Below are positions 28,020 through 37,546 of a stretch of 49,714 bases of DNA, piece by piece (position 1 is the stretch's first letter; the number at the start of each line of letters is the position of its first letter). Where the stretch lies: contig NZ_WTPY01000032.1 of NCBI RefSeq assembly GCF_011378905.1, positions 1-49,714 on the forward strand. The letters run 5' to 3'. The notes below the pieces were generated by a model. It worked only from the letters and a program-made list of their open reading frames with translations. It was not told the DNA's origin and made no database searches. Source of the stretch: Paraglaciecola sp. 20A4. Its GTDB lineage: Bacteria; Pseudomonadota; Gammaproteobacteria; Enterobacterales; Alteromonadaceae. The translations under genes were made by a program, and so were the position numbers.

Positions 28020-28290
28020 GGAGAAACCTTTTTATTTGTTGAGTTTTGAGTGTATGTTTTCTACGACTAAAGTCGCTATTTGGCTCGATATTACGTTAAT
28101 TTTTTGACGATATTAGTAACATTTACGCTTTCTTACACTTTTAAATAAAATAAGCTACTGGGCTGAAAAATAAGTAATTTCACCGCATTTTATAAAGTAA
28201 ATAGGGTGGTGAATTATAGAAGGCTTTTCAAAATGGAGGAATTAACGTCCCATTATTTTCTTAATTTAGAATTTTTAAAAATAATCTCAT
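28020..28290. other. Gap upstream of the efflux operon
   Basis: AT-rich intergenic region that must contain the promoter of the adaptor-permease operon on the minus strand. A short inverted repeat (CGACT-AA-AGTCG, 28064-28075) is the only visible structure. No gene and no convincing promoter hexamers were found. Confidence 0.5.
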
Positions 28291-28317
28291 AAAAAAGGGC
28301 GCTCAAATGAGCGCCCC
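28291..28317 (-). terminator. Terminator of the S8 protease gene
   Basis: On the minus strand GGGCGCTCA, loop TT, TGAGCGCCC is followed by TTTTTT. A very strong stem about 35 bases after the protease stop. Confidence 0.92.
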
Positions 28318-28351
28318 TTTAACACCGCACGGATCAGTGCGAGTTTATAGC

Positions 28352-28531
28352 TTAATTAACTGCGCAACGTGAGCGAGTACACATACCTTGCAACAATCTT
28401 ACGTCGGTATACGTCACTTGTCCGTCCTCGTTAAAGTCGAAGCTCATATCAATGTCTTGACGAAGTTGAATAGCTCTTATCAATGCCCGTATATCAAGCA
28501 TATCGACATCGCTATCGCCATCCCAATCACC
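28352..28531 (-). repeat. Dockerin-like module, copy A (C-terminus of the S8 protease)
   Basis: Encodes the last 59 residues: two EF-hand-like loops (DWDGDSDVDMLD and DFNEDGQVTYTD), each followed by a helix, and a CTRSRCA tail. Aligned by eye with copy B (33781-33957), about 45 of 57 residues are the same, and the DNA is also clearly similar. Confidence 0.8.
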
Positions 28532-31500
28532 TGCAACTGCTACAACCGCATTATCGTTGATAGGGCTGACCGCCATTTTCGTACCTATATTATTAGGCAA
28601 AGTAGACAGAGCCAGCAACTGGATAGGACCGCCAACATTATCTTCAGTAACTTCAAGGGTAAAGGTCAATAACTTGGTATTGTCAGGATCTTGCAATGTG
28701 AAACACATTTGTGAACCTGAAACAATATCGGTCTCAATATTACCAATTGGTGCACTTGCAGCGCCTACATAATGAGTCGTTAAGCCAGATTTACCGTCTA
28801 TTGATTCATAACCAATCGAAGTGCCCAGCGAATCAGCATTAGCATGTGTCACATCTCCGTAGGAGAATATAATGTCAGGTTCATTTCCAACTGGCGCATT
28901 GTTAAAGACCACTTGAAAATCTAGACTATCAACATCACCACTGTATGGGCGCATATTATCCCACTCAACAAAAGTGAAAGCGCCGGCGGTTGCTACTGTG
29001 ATACCTGAATCATTAGCTGTATCGAGTACCATATCGCGCCAGAATGGAGCAATCACACCATTAGCAGGATTTTCATCGGGCATTAGTTGATTAACCCAAG
29101 GCGTCGTCCCTTCATTACCGCTAAAGCTGATAAAACCGTCATCTGTTACACCAATTGAATCATATGCTTGGCCCAGTAACGAAGCTGGAACATTAAAGTT
29201 TGCCGTTACTGTGTCACCGTCAGCATCAGAGAAACCAATGCCGAATGCAGCCAAATCAATATAACCAGAACCCTGACCAAAGTTAGGGTTTGCGCAAAAT
29301 ACATCGTTTTCGTTAGTAGTAACAGAGTAGGAAGCATCTTGACCTTTAATGGAATCTTGTACCACGTTCCACGTTAAGGTGCCGTCATCAGCAACCGTAC
29401 CATCAGCTAACGAACCTTCTACAAGTTTTACGCCGTCTGGCAATGATAAAGCAATCTCATATAAGCGGTCTTCAGAGGTAAAGTTTGCTCCCACTTGAAT
29501 GGCGTAATCTATTTGATCACCGGCGACTAAAAACCCATCACGACCACCAACGACTTGAACATCATCAGCTGTTCTATCGAGATTTACGACGACCAGACCA
29601 AAGTTACCGGCTTGATCAGCACTGGAGCCCACATCAAATGCACCAAAGTATTTGTCACCTGCAACTGCATCAACATCCCAGCCAACACGAATGTCAAACG
29701 GGGTTATTGCCGCAATGGAAGATGGCGCATCCACGGTAAGGTTATCTCCTAACTCACCATCGACTAACGCGGTAACAATGGTAAATTCATCGCTGGCGCC
29801 TGGCGCTGAAGCACTCCAATTTTGGGTTACGATCAAATATGTACCAGACTGAGGTTCAATTAGACTGACTTTTTCTAAAGCCGTGCCCGTTGCACTAGAG
29901 CCTACAATTTCATTTGTCTCAGGGATCCCGTTTTCATTGGCATCAAGGACAACAAACAAGTCTAAATCAGGGGATTCAGAAGCGGTAATTTCAGCCACTA
30001 GATATTTAGCGTTCTCAGGTACATTAAGGGTAATAACGTGTACACCATCGTCCAAATCGTCCAAGGCACTACCATTACTGGTGTCTTCTTGAATACTTTC
30101 GGTGACAGCTGTCGCTTTAGTTAAACCATAAGAGCGCGCAGTAAAGCCATTTATCTCAACCGCGACGATGTCAGATATCAAACGGGTATCCGCATTTCTG
30201 TCAGCTGAAATATTAAACTCATTTGGTATATTACTGGTTGTCGCAATCACCGCAATTGGCATATGCAAATCAGGCGAGCTATCTGAGGTCAGATTCAACT
30301 GAGCGAATAAGAAGTCTTCACCACTTACATCAGCCGATGCTGTTACCGTAATTTCTTGACTTGCCCCAGCCACAATATCGAATGTCTCAGGACTGACCGT
30401 AACGCTTACACCATCAGAAATACCCACACCTGAAACAGACCACGAACCGTCTTTTGTAGCCGTTACCGTTCTAGTCCAGCGGCATGCACCTACGCAGTTA
30501 TCATCTGCCATACTGGGAATATTGAGTGTTTTAGGATCCCCTTCTTCATTCGGGTTAGCCGCAAGATAATTTGCGCCTAATTCATCCATCACCAAACCGG
30601 TCTGATTAGCCAAGTCTACCTGGATTCGCCCAGAGCCCATGTCAAACCAATCGGCCGGCGTTTCACCGTCTTCTTTACGCATATTAGTGGTTGCTGTCAT
30701 CATCATCGCAGACCGGATATTGTCTGGAGTCCAACTAGGATTTGCCGCCATTAGCAACGCTGCTGCGCCTGCTACGTGAGGGCTAGCCATAGACGTTCCA
30801 CTTAAAAATGCAAAATCACTCGGGTCTGCTATATGGCCATCGTGACCAAATTTTTGGTCAGCAGAAGCCGCGTAAATACTTACCCCCGGCGCCGCAATTT
30901 GTGGCGTGATGGTGCTGATTGAAGGGTTAGGTCCTCTGGAAGAGAAATCAGCTAAGTCGTCTCCTGCAGATAGGATCAATTCTCCTTCTGAGGGAGTGAT
31001 AGTCGCCATATGGCCTTCACCACTTGCAAGCCAGCTGCGCAGTAATTCTGCTTGTGCTGCGTCGATATGGATACCAGGTATCACGTACGCGTCGTTATCG
31101 ACGCTACTGCCACCGTTAAGCACGTTGCCTAATACAAAGCCTTCTGCGCCACCAGCAGCAACATTTTGCGCTTTTTCAACACGTGCAATTGCGCCACGGT
31201 CACAAAGGACTATTTCTCCGCTGAAGGTACCGTCGGGGAAAGGCTGTAAACATTGAGCAGGGTCTCCCGCTGGATCATTGGCGTTAGTATAATCCCCTGC
31301 GTAAACGATAGAAGCAGTGATACCTAGCGAGTTACTGTTACCCGTTAAGGTTCCTAATTCGCTATCACCACCGGTAAATTGGCCAATTTCTTTTGAATAA
31401 TCGATTTCACGTCCATGAGTCGATGCTGCAACAGCGGTATACCATGGAGCATGTTTGGAGGTTGTGGCGGCATCAGGTCCTGAATTACCAGCCGAGGTAG

Positions 31501-32776
31501 CCACAAATATACCGGCATTTCTAGCCGATAAAAATGCCATATCAACATCACTGCTCCAAGGGAATCCACCGCCACTAATAGAGTAGTTCATGACATCGAC
31601 ACCATCCGTTATCGCGTCCTCGATACCGGCAAGAATGGCCGCCCCAGGACAATCACCATAGGTATCACCCGCATCAGAACGTCCCGGATAACAAATTTGA
31701 TAAGCAATGATATTGGCATGGGGCGCAACACCAGAAATTTGCGCAAACTCAAACGATCCAGGAATACCGTGACTTTCTTCACCAGCGCCTGGTGTTAAAA
31801 CAGGTACATCATGCAATATATTGCCAGCAAAGGTACCCGCAGTGTGTGAACCATGACCGCTGTAATCTTCACCATTTCTAGGTAAGTTTGGGGGGAAAAC
31901 ATCGGTATCCCCATAATCGTCAGTTATTCGGGTATAGCTTCGCACCCCAATAAGTTTGTCATTACATATCTCGGGATAATCACCTGCGCAATCTCCTACG
32001 TAGACACCCGCACCGCGAGGGTTAGTATGATCGTAACCATCATCACCAATATCTGCGAATGAACGGCTACCGGTATTTACACCTGAATCTATGGTGGCAA
32101 TAATAATGCCTTCACCGAGCGTACCCACGCCGGAATTAGTGACTGAGCCATCCCATATATTTGGAGCGCCTATTTTCACTGGACCGGTATCAGTATCCAT
32201 TTTATACATTGCTTCACGTTCAACACGCTCAACGCCTGGCAGCTTGGATATCGCTTCAGCTTCATCAGGGGTAACTCTGATCGCTACGCCGTTTACGCTG
32301 TATTTATACGACTCAATAACTCGTAAGCTATTTGCGACTCGAGAGGCTCGAGTGATAAATGAACTCTGCACGCCCTTAAGGTAAGACACATAGGCTTTTA
32401 CCTCTGGGGCTTCTACATCGAGTTTGGCGCTTTTCTGGGGGGCTTGCACTCTAGCGGATGCTGAGGTCGTTTTTTTGGGATTAGTGGCTTGTAGATCTTT
32501 AATTCCACCATCATATGTCGCCACTGGCTGGTCTGTTAATCTTACAATGTAGACATAAGGTTTATTCTCTATGCCTTTTTCTACTACAAACCTTTGAGCA
32601 ATATTAGCTACAGGTGCTTTTTGATTCTTGTTTTTATTGACCGATGTTGCCTCTACGCTTTTAATTGCGGCTGATGAGACATCAAATTTCGATATTCCTT
32701 CAGCTAACTCATTAGCCGAGTGCGCTGACATAGACATCAATGCTGCAGATACAGCTATGGACAGTGTATGTTTCAT
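28352..32776 (-). CDS. Secreted S8 (subtilisin-type) serine protease with C-terminal dockerin-like module
   Basis: A 1474-aa exoprotease. It has a signal peptide (about 1-20) and an I9-type propeptide inhibitor region (about 73-190). The S8 catalytic domain has Asp230 (ATIDSGVN), His308 (GHGSHTAG), Asn431 and Ser662 (GTSMASPHVAG). A PA-type insert lies at about 480-600. Several beta-sandwich domains follow, and then a C-terminal pair of EF-hand-like dockerin repeats (about 1416-1474) ending CTRSRCAVN. The S8 triad is complete, so an active extracellular protease is expected. The dockerin-like end is nearly the same as that of the nuclease encoded at 33781-37455, suggesting a shared anchor. 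It has its own terminator; its promoter region lies at 32777-33090. The start has a good ribosome site (GGAGAT). Confidence 0.93.
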   Translation of the reverse strand: MKHTLSIAVSAALMSMSAHSANELAEGISKFDVSSAAIKSVEATSVNKNKNQKAPVANIAQRFVVEKGIENKPYVYIVRLTDQPVATYDGGIKDLQATNPKKTTSASARVQAPQKSAKLDVEAPEVKAYVSYLKGVQSSFITRASRVANSLRVIESYKYSVNGVAIRVTPDEAEAISKLPGVERVEREAMYKMDTDTGPVKIGAPNIWDGSVTNSGVGTLGEGIIIATIDSGVNTGSRSFADIGDDGYDHTNPRGAGVYVGDCAGDYPEICNDKLIGVRSYTRITDDYGDTDVFPPNLPRNGEDYSGHGSHTAGTFAGNILHDVPVLTPGAGEESHGIPGSFEFAQISGVAPHANIIAYQICYPGRSDAGDTYGDCPGAAILAGIEDAITDGVDVMNYSISGGGFPWSSDVDMAFLSARNAGIFVATSAGNSGPDAATTSKHAPWYTAVAASTHGREIDYSKEIGQFTGGDSELGTLTGNSNSLGITASIVYAGDYTNANDPAGDPAQCLQPFPDGTFSGEIVLCDRGAIARVEKAQNVAAGGAEGFVLGNVLNGGSSVDNDAYVIPGIHIDAAQAELLRSWLASGEGHMATITPSEGELILSAGDDLADFSSRGPNPSISTITPQIAAPGVSIYAASADQKFGHDGHIADPSDFAFLSGTSMASPHVAGAAALLMAANPSWTPDNIRSAMMMTATTNMRKEDGETPADWFDMGSGRIQVDLANQTGLVMDELGANYLAANPNEEGDPKTLNIPSMADDNCVGACRWTRTVTATKDGSWSVSGVGISDGVSVTVSPETFDIVAGASQEITVTASADVSGEDFLFAQLNLTSDSSPDLHMPIAVIATTSNIPNEFNISADRNADTRLISDIVAVEINGFTARSYGLTKATAVTESIQEDTSNGSALDDLDDGVHVITLNVPENAKYLVAEITASESPDLDLFVVLDANENGIPETNEIVGSSATGTALEKVSLIEPQSGTYLIVTQNWSASAPGASDEFTIVTALVDGELGDNLTVDAPSSIAAITPFDIRVGWDVDAVAGDKYFGAFDVGSSADQAGNFGLVVVNLDRTADDVQVVGGRDGFLVAGDQIDYAIQVGANFTSEDRLYEIALSLPDGVKLVEGSLADGTVADDGTLTWNVVQDSIKGQDASYSVTTNENDVFCANPNFGQGSGYIDLAAFGIGFSDADGDTVTANFNVPASLLGQAYDSIGVTDDGFISFSGNEGTTPWVNQLMPDENPANGVIAPFWRDMVLDTANDSGITVATAGAFTFVEWDNMRPYSGDVDSLDFQVVFNNAPVGNEPDIIFSYGDVTHANADSLGTSIGYESIDGKSGLTTHYVGAASAPIGNIETDIVSGSQMCFTLQDPDNTKLLTFTLEVTEDNVGGPIQLLALSTLPNNIGTKMAVSPINDNAVVAVAGDWDGDSDVDMLDIRALIRAIQLRQDIDMSFDFNEDGQVTYTDVRLLQGMCTRSRCAVN

Positions 32777-33090
32777 TTTATCTCCGTTTCCCTGATGGGT
32801 TATTTTATAACCTTGTTATTAGATTTTTATTTCAAAAGTACGGATAATTAAAATGCCTTGATATTTTCCATCATGGCTACAACAGTAGTTTACCCGAACG
32901 GGTGTTAGCATATTTTTAACTTACATATTACACAATTGCAACTCAGTAAGTTGAATATGAATGGATTTACCTTTAATTAAATTGTATTGCCAAGTTTGCA
33001 GTCAAATGACATCTTGATCGCCCTCAGCATAACGCATTTTTGGGTAGCAATAATAGGCGTTATTAATATTAAAATTTCAAAAAAATTTTA
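32777..33090. other. Upstream region of the S8 protease gene
   Basis: AT-rich, no gene. It holds a small inverted repeat ACCCG-AA-CGGGT (32891-32902), 115 bases before the protease start, which might be an operator. A TGTCA-type motif near 33000 is too weak a match for a Pho box. No clear promoter hexamers were identified. Confidence 0.45.
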
Positions 33091-33092
33091 GA

Positions 33093-33127
33093 AAAAAAGG
33101 CGATTAATCAAAGATTAACCGCCTTTT
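33093..33127. terminator. Terminator after the PEP-CTERM gene
   Basis: AAAAAGGCG-A-TTAATC, loop AAA, GATTAA-C-CGCCTTTTT: a long stem with one mismatch and A/T runs on both sides. It separates the nuclease/PEP-CTERM operon from the protease gene. Confidence 0.85.
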
Positions 33128-33187
33128 TGTCAATACCTCAAACAAATCAAAATCACTCACTGTGCGTGTATGATTTTGACTTGGGGT

Positions 33188-33742
33188 TTACATTTGTACT
33201 TTACGTCTAACACCCATAAAGCCTAAAACGGCTAAGCCCATAAAGGCCATAGAGCTAGGCGCAGGTACGGCAATGCTAGTAGCCGAGGCGCTGGTGTCGA
33301 GCGTTCTGCCAATAATATCATTTTCTTCGTAGACAGTTGCGGTCGCCAATGAAAATGAAGACTGTCCTTCACCAATGGCCAGTAAATCAAATGTTGCAAC
33401 TAGGTAATCGCCAGCGCTATAGATTTGAGGGAGGAAACCTTCCCATAGAGTAATAGAAACAAGTCCAGCAGCTGCAGTGTCCACATCCAACCCACTGAAT
33501 GTAGCGTAGTCAAAAAGTGGGAAGTCAGAGCTGGCGCTATCTTCTACATATGCAAAAAGACTGCTGTCGAATAAAAATCCAGAGAAGAAAGATGTAAAAT
33601 CTTCCGTAATCCCAGTCATATTGATATTAACAGACACTGTATCCCCAACTGATGGGTTTACATTATCCAACTCGATATTGATCATATTGGCGTTAGCGGT
33701 GCCAAAAAACATTGTACAAACTAGTAAAAGTACTTTTTTCAT
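33188..33742 (-). CDS. PEP-CTERM-type sorted protein with a cohesin-like domain
   Basis: A 184-aa protein with three parts. A signal peptide covers about residues 1-19 (GTANA|N). A domain of about 130 residues reads like a cohesin fold: VNPSVGDTVSVNINMTGITEDFTS... early, then GFLFDSSLFAYV, and a late LVATFDLLAIGEGQSSFSLA strand pattern. At the C-terminus is a PEP-CTERM-type sorting signal: VPAPSS, a hydrophobic helix (MAFMGLAVLGFMGV) and RRK. PEP-CTERM proteins are processed by exosortase and delivered to the surface or exopolysaccharide; exosortase is not in this window. The gene follows the dockerin-bearing nuclease by 38 bp on the same strand, so the two are probably co-transcribed. The PEP-CTERM call is firm; the cohesin call is by eye. 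Confidence 0.72.
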   Translation of the reverse strand: MKKVLLLVCTMFFGTANANMINIELDNVNPSVGDTVSVNINMTGITEDFTSFFSGFLFDSSLFAYVEDSASSDFPLFDYATFSGLDVDTAAAGLVSITLWEGFLPQIYSAGDYLVATFDLLAIGEGQSSFSLATATVYEENDIIGRTLDTSASATSIAVPAPSSMAFMGLAVLGFMGVRRKVQM

Positions 33743-33780
33743 TTTTATTTTCCTACTGTTTAGTTAACGGGTACAACTTA

Positions 33781-33957
33781 TTAAATAGCGCAAAACGTGC
33801 GAGTACACATACGTTGCAATAATCTTACGTCGGTATAAGTTACCTGACCATCTTCGTTAAAATCAAAGCTGTTGTCTATAGTTTGTCGAAGTTGAATTGC
33901 ACGTGTTAGTGCACGAATATCCATAATATCCACATCACCATCAGCATCAAAATCACC
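33781..33957 (-). repeat. Dockerin-like module, copy B (C-terminus of the nuclease)
   Basis: Encodes the last 58 residues: loops DFDADGDVDIMD and DFNEDGQVTYTD, then the tail CTRTFCAI. It is a close match to copy A (28352-28531) at both protein and DNA level, so the two come from a recent duplication or module exchange. Confidence 0.8.
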
Positions 33958-36900
33958 TTCCACGACTTGAACATCTGACTCTAGCTGTAGCGAAATCACA
34001 ACAGGATCGTGATCAGACATACGATAAGCGTCAGGTGCAAAATATTTTACTTGCTGAACTGCAGACTGAAAATCAAGGTTATAATCCAACACCACTGGCT
34101 CATCTGCATTGATGTGCCATTCGGTAGTATCAACGACACTGTCCAGCATACTGGCGCTGGCTAAAGCGTGATCTAGATACCCTAACTCACCATTAAACGA
34201 ATACGAATAAGCTTGCTCACCACCAAAGTAGTTTGCTAGATCAGTGTAACCCGCTCCCTTAATGGCGCTGATAGGATCTTCTTTAGCATACGAGTTCAAG
34301 TCACCAATAATGAGTGCAGGTGTTTCAGCAAACGTCTCGGTAATAAAGGCTGTAAGTGCTTGCGCAGCGCGCGTACGCGTAACATTACAGTTACCCTGTC
34401 CAGTGGCCGTGTCATCATCTCCTGCTCCACAACCTGATCCTTTAGACTTAAGGTGATTAACGCTTACAACTAAGGTTTCACCGTTTTCGACTAAAGCAAA
34501 TTTCTGCGCTAAAGATGGACGGTTTTTACTGTCATCAAACAGTGCTCCATTGTCGTCAGTAATCGAGTTCTCACTCGTTAAGACTGCCAACTCTCCGCTT
34601 GGGGTTACCGACGCGGGTTTATAGATAAGTGCAACCGTTATGGCATCCGTGCCAATGGTGCTGCCACCATCAACCACAGCGTAAGTGCCCTCTCCCATTA
34701 ACGCATTAATGCCTTCAACCAATTCTACAATTGCGCTGTCAGGACCAAAGCCATCATTTTCAATTTCCATCAAGCCAACAATGTCAGCATTCATTGCCAC
34801 AATGGCAGCGACAGTTTTAACTTTTTGACGGTCGAATTCGCTTAGTCCATTTGTATCAGTGCCAATATCATCTGCACCACGACACTCAACCCCCCCCGTA
34901 GGACCACATATATTCTCCCCAGCATCTATGGTGTTGAAGAAGTTCAAAACATTGAGGCTAGCGACTTTGAGGTTACCTAGGGTTAATTCCGGTTCGCTGG
35001 TGCGTGGATTCGTTGCAGCAAAAGTCGGCGCTTGTGTCGGGATAACGCGATATTCACTAAAGCTGTAATCAACGACGCCCGTTAATGCAGAAACCGTATC
35101 TCCCATTCTTAGGGTATTATCTGCCGATAAACCGCCTGTGGGGAAAGGGACAACATCTGGGTTGCTGGTGTCGTTGCCATCATCTAATAACAGACGATTT
35201 AGACTATTGCTGGCAGCTAATGATACCGCTTCAGCAGAGCCAGGCGTGAAGATGTTAGTGGGATTGTAAAGACGCCCATTAGATAAGGTAAGTTGACCAA
35301 AACGCCCTAACGTGAAGTTATCTGTTACCGTTAAATCCGCAGTGCTAGTCACTAACATGCCTTCCAACGCTTCAAGATCGTCTAATGATGTAACAGGCAA
35401 AGTGAAATTAGTGGCCGATACTGTAGCGCTACCACAAACCAATGGTGCGGAAGTGAGGGTTATTTGAGTACGATCAAAGAACTCAGAGACCGTGCCTTTC
35501 ACTGATACCACATCCCCTACCACTGGCAGGCTAAACGCGCCGCTGTCGTTAAACACTAATACCCCTTCGGAGGTAGTCGGGTCGGCGTCAGTATCAGCGT
35601 CTTCTTCTTGTATATAGAAAACGTTAGAATCAGCTAATACCGCTGTGACAACCGCTTGTACTAACACGGTTTGGTCCACTAATGCACTTGCACTGCCGCT
35701 GCCTTGCACCTCATGTATAAAGGTATCTGACGCATTACAAACTAATAGTTCTGCGGTACTGAAGCTAGTCGTAAAGTCAGCTGCGAGCATATCTGGTGTG
35801 CCGTCTACGTCAACTACTGAGTCAGCAGGTAGAGTAAAGGTACACGTTTCATTGCCGCTAAGCTCTGTGGCTGGTGTTAAGGTAAATTCACTGCCACTTG
35901 ATACGCCCTCTAAAGCTACGTCACCGCTAGTACTGCACACTAGGCTAGGCCACTGTGAAACATTTACTGTTTCACTAAACGTAAGTCCGATTACGCTGTC
36001 TACGCCCACATCGGTCGCACCATCAACAGGTGTCACATTAACAACTGTTGGCGCTAAATCAGGGATAGTACAACCTTCAAATTTGGTTCCATCGAGCTTG
36101 GTACCTGGCGAAAACAACGCACCATTTGCGTTAGCTACCTCTGAGTGTTTACTGAAAGACTCACCCGTTACATCAGGATCTCGCGTTAATGATTGATTGT
36201 CAGAACCTTCGCTACCGTAGGCTACTTCGAATGTCGTTACACCATTAGAAATAATAAGACTATCGCCACCATTATTAAGGCCAACTGTATTAGAAGATGA
36301 CGTTTGCACGAGTGCGCCTCCGAACACGCCTTGAGGTTGGCCACCACCAAATACAACAATGGCACAACCTGGTTCAATTGTGGAGTCAGCAGGGAATACG
36401 TGTCTTACGTCCACTGCATCACTAAATGTCCAACCACTTAGATCAACAGCCGTTGTCCCATTATTGACCAACTCAAAAAATTCGTCTTCTGAAGAATCAC
36501 GGACGCCATCACCGTTAGCATCACCGGCAATATCATCGCTGGCAGGATCTGCCAGAAATTCGTTAATCACTAAATCTATGGTGACACTTGGGTCTACAAC
36601 CGTGAAAGAAATCGTATAATCTTCGTCCATGTTGTCAGGCAGTTCGTCTAAATCAGTGACGTCAGCGGCGTTTAGTGTAAACGTACAGGTATCGCCTGCC
36701 GGAAAGTTACTGTCTGGGGTTATTACATGGGTATTACCGCTACCACTAAGCGATACAGAAATAGACTCTTCCGTCGAACAGCTCACCGCATTGGTCGCGC
36801 CTATGACCACGTCCTCGTTAAACGTTAAGGTAATATTGGAATCTAACGCGACATTTGTGTCACCGTTGGCAGGGCTAGAAGCAGTAATGCTAGGTGCGCT

Positions 36901-37455
36901 ATCCGTGACGTCTGCGGTAAAAGTTTGCGTATTATTTGCAGCATTAGGTGTTTCTGCGGCAGGTTCTACCCATATAAAGTCACTGTATTCGCTGCCACTA
37001 CCGGATAATTGTAGAGAAAATCCAATCGGCGTAGAGCTAAGTTCACTTACTCCGATATCAGTACTTGTAAGACCATTGGCAGCTCCGTTAGTCGCAGCCA
37101 AAGAACCTTCATAGCTTAGAAACTGTACAACATTGCCAATACTATCTACTAGCGCTATACCATCAGGCGAACCATTTTGAATACTGCTAGGTAGAATAGT
37201 TAGAAATGAGTAGTTAGCATTTTCAACAGGTGTTTCTATCGACAAGTCTAAAGTGTTATATGCAGTACCGTTGCTACCGTTATATAACACAACTGACCAG
37301 CCGGTAAAGTCGGTACCAATAGGCGCGGCAATTTCTACAAATTCGCCTACATCCCCACCAGCATTGTCATAGTGAATTTCATTAATAAAGACGCTGGTCG
37401 CTTGTGCCGTGGACGCACAAAACAACGCCAGCAGAGCTGGGTATTTTAATTTCAT
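33781..37455 (-). CDS. Secreted ExeM/NucH-type endonuclease with lamin-tail, Ig-like and dockerin-like domains
   Basis: A 1224-aa extracellular nuclease. A signal peptide covers residues 1-19. Lamin-tail domain 1 starts at about 20 (FINEIHYDNAGGDVGEFVEI). An Ig-like domain follows (about 190-285), then lamin-tail domain 2 (about 293-440), a second Ig-like domain (about 470-570) and an OB-fold segment (about 575-690). The endonuclease/exonuclease/phosphatase domain (about 835-1150) retains its catalytic blocks LMEIEND, NHLKSKG, GDLNSY, YLDHA and SDHDP. A dockerin-like pair ends the protein. It should degrade extracellular DNA, giving phosphate, nitrogen and nucleosides, or remodelling biofilm. 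The ribosome site is strong (AGGAG). A Pho-box-like site lies 74-91 bases upstream. It is the first gene of a likely operon with the cohesin-like PEP-CTERM protein. Confidence 0.9.
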   Translation of the reverse strand: MKLKYPALLALFCASTAQATSVFINEIHYDNAGGDVGEFVEIAAPIGTDFTGWSVVLYNGSNGTAYNTLDLSIETPVENANYSFLTILPSSIQNGSPDGIALVDSIGNVVQFLSYEGSLAATNGAANGLTSTDIGVSELSSTPIGFSLQLSGSGSEYSDFIWVEPAAETPNAANNTQTFTADVTDSAPSITASSPANGDTNVALDSNITLTFNEDVVIGATNAVSCSTEESISVSLSGSGNTHVITPDSNFPAGDTCTFTLNAADVTDLDELPDNMDEDYTISFTVVDPSVTIDLVINEFLADPASDDIAGDANGDGVRDSSEDEFFELVNNGTTAVDLSGWTFSDAVDVRHVFPADSTIEPGCAIVVFGGGQPQGVFGGALVQTSSSNTVGLNNGGDSLIISNGVTTFEVAYGSEGSDNQSLTRDPDVTGESFSKHSEVANANGALFSPGTKLDGTKFEGCTIPDLAPTVVNVTPVDGATDVGVDSVIGLTFSETVNVSQWPSLVCSTSGDVALEGVSSGSEFTLTPATELSGNETCTFTLPADSVVDVDGTPDMLAADFTTSFSTAELLVCNASDTFIHEVQGSGSASALVDQTVLVQAVVTAVLADSNVFYIQEEDADTDADPTTSEGVLVFNDSGAFSLPVVGDVVSVKGTVSEFFDRTQITLTSAPLVCGSATVSATNFTLPVTSLDDLEALEGMLVTSTADLTVTDNFTLGRFGQLTLSNGRLYNPTNIFTPGSAEAVSLAASNSLNRLLLDDGNDTSNPDVVPFPTGGLSADNTLRMGDTVSALTGVVDYSFSEYRVIPTQAPTFAATNPRTSEPELTLGNLKVASLNVLNFFNTIDAGENICGPTGGVECRGADDIGTDTNGLSEFDRQKVKTVAAIVAMNADIVGLMEIENDGFGPDSAIVELVEGINALMGEGTYAVVDGGSTIGTDAITVALIYKPASVTPSGELAVLTSENSITDDNGALFDDSKNRPSLAQKFALVENGETLVVSVNHLKSKGSGCGAGDDDTATGQGNCNVTRTRAAQALTAFITETFAETPALIIGDLNSYAKEDPISAIKGAGYTDLANYFGGEQAYSYSFNGELGYLDHALASASMLDSVVDTTEWHINADEPVVLDYNLDFQSAVQQVKYFAPDAYRMSDHDPVVISLQLESDVQVVEGDFDADGDVDIMDIRALTRAIQLRQTIDNSFDFNEDGQVTYTDVRLLQRMCTRTFCAI

Positions 37456-37528
37456 AGTTTCTCCTGAGATTTTATTGCCAGTTATCCGGCTTTTTATAAT
37501 TTTTAAGGCGCAATGTTCTTATATTTCT

Positions 37529-37546
37529 ATGACATCTCTATGACGG
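37529..37546 (-). promoter_or_regulatory. Pho-box-like site upstream of the extracellular nuclease
   Basis: On the minus strand it reads CCGTCAT-AGAG-ATGTCAT: two 7-mers 11 bp apart, 14 of 18 matches to the Pho box, with both TGTCAT/CGTCAT cores intact. A TATAAG element follows 5 bases later, closer than the usual 10 bases. Binding is inferred. Confidence 0.55.

Noticed and set aside
33000-33017. Possible Pho box upstream of the S8 protease
   Set aside because: Only one 7-mer (ATGTCAT on the minus strand) is good; the second is poor, and it lies over 220 bases from the start.
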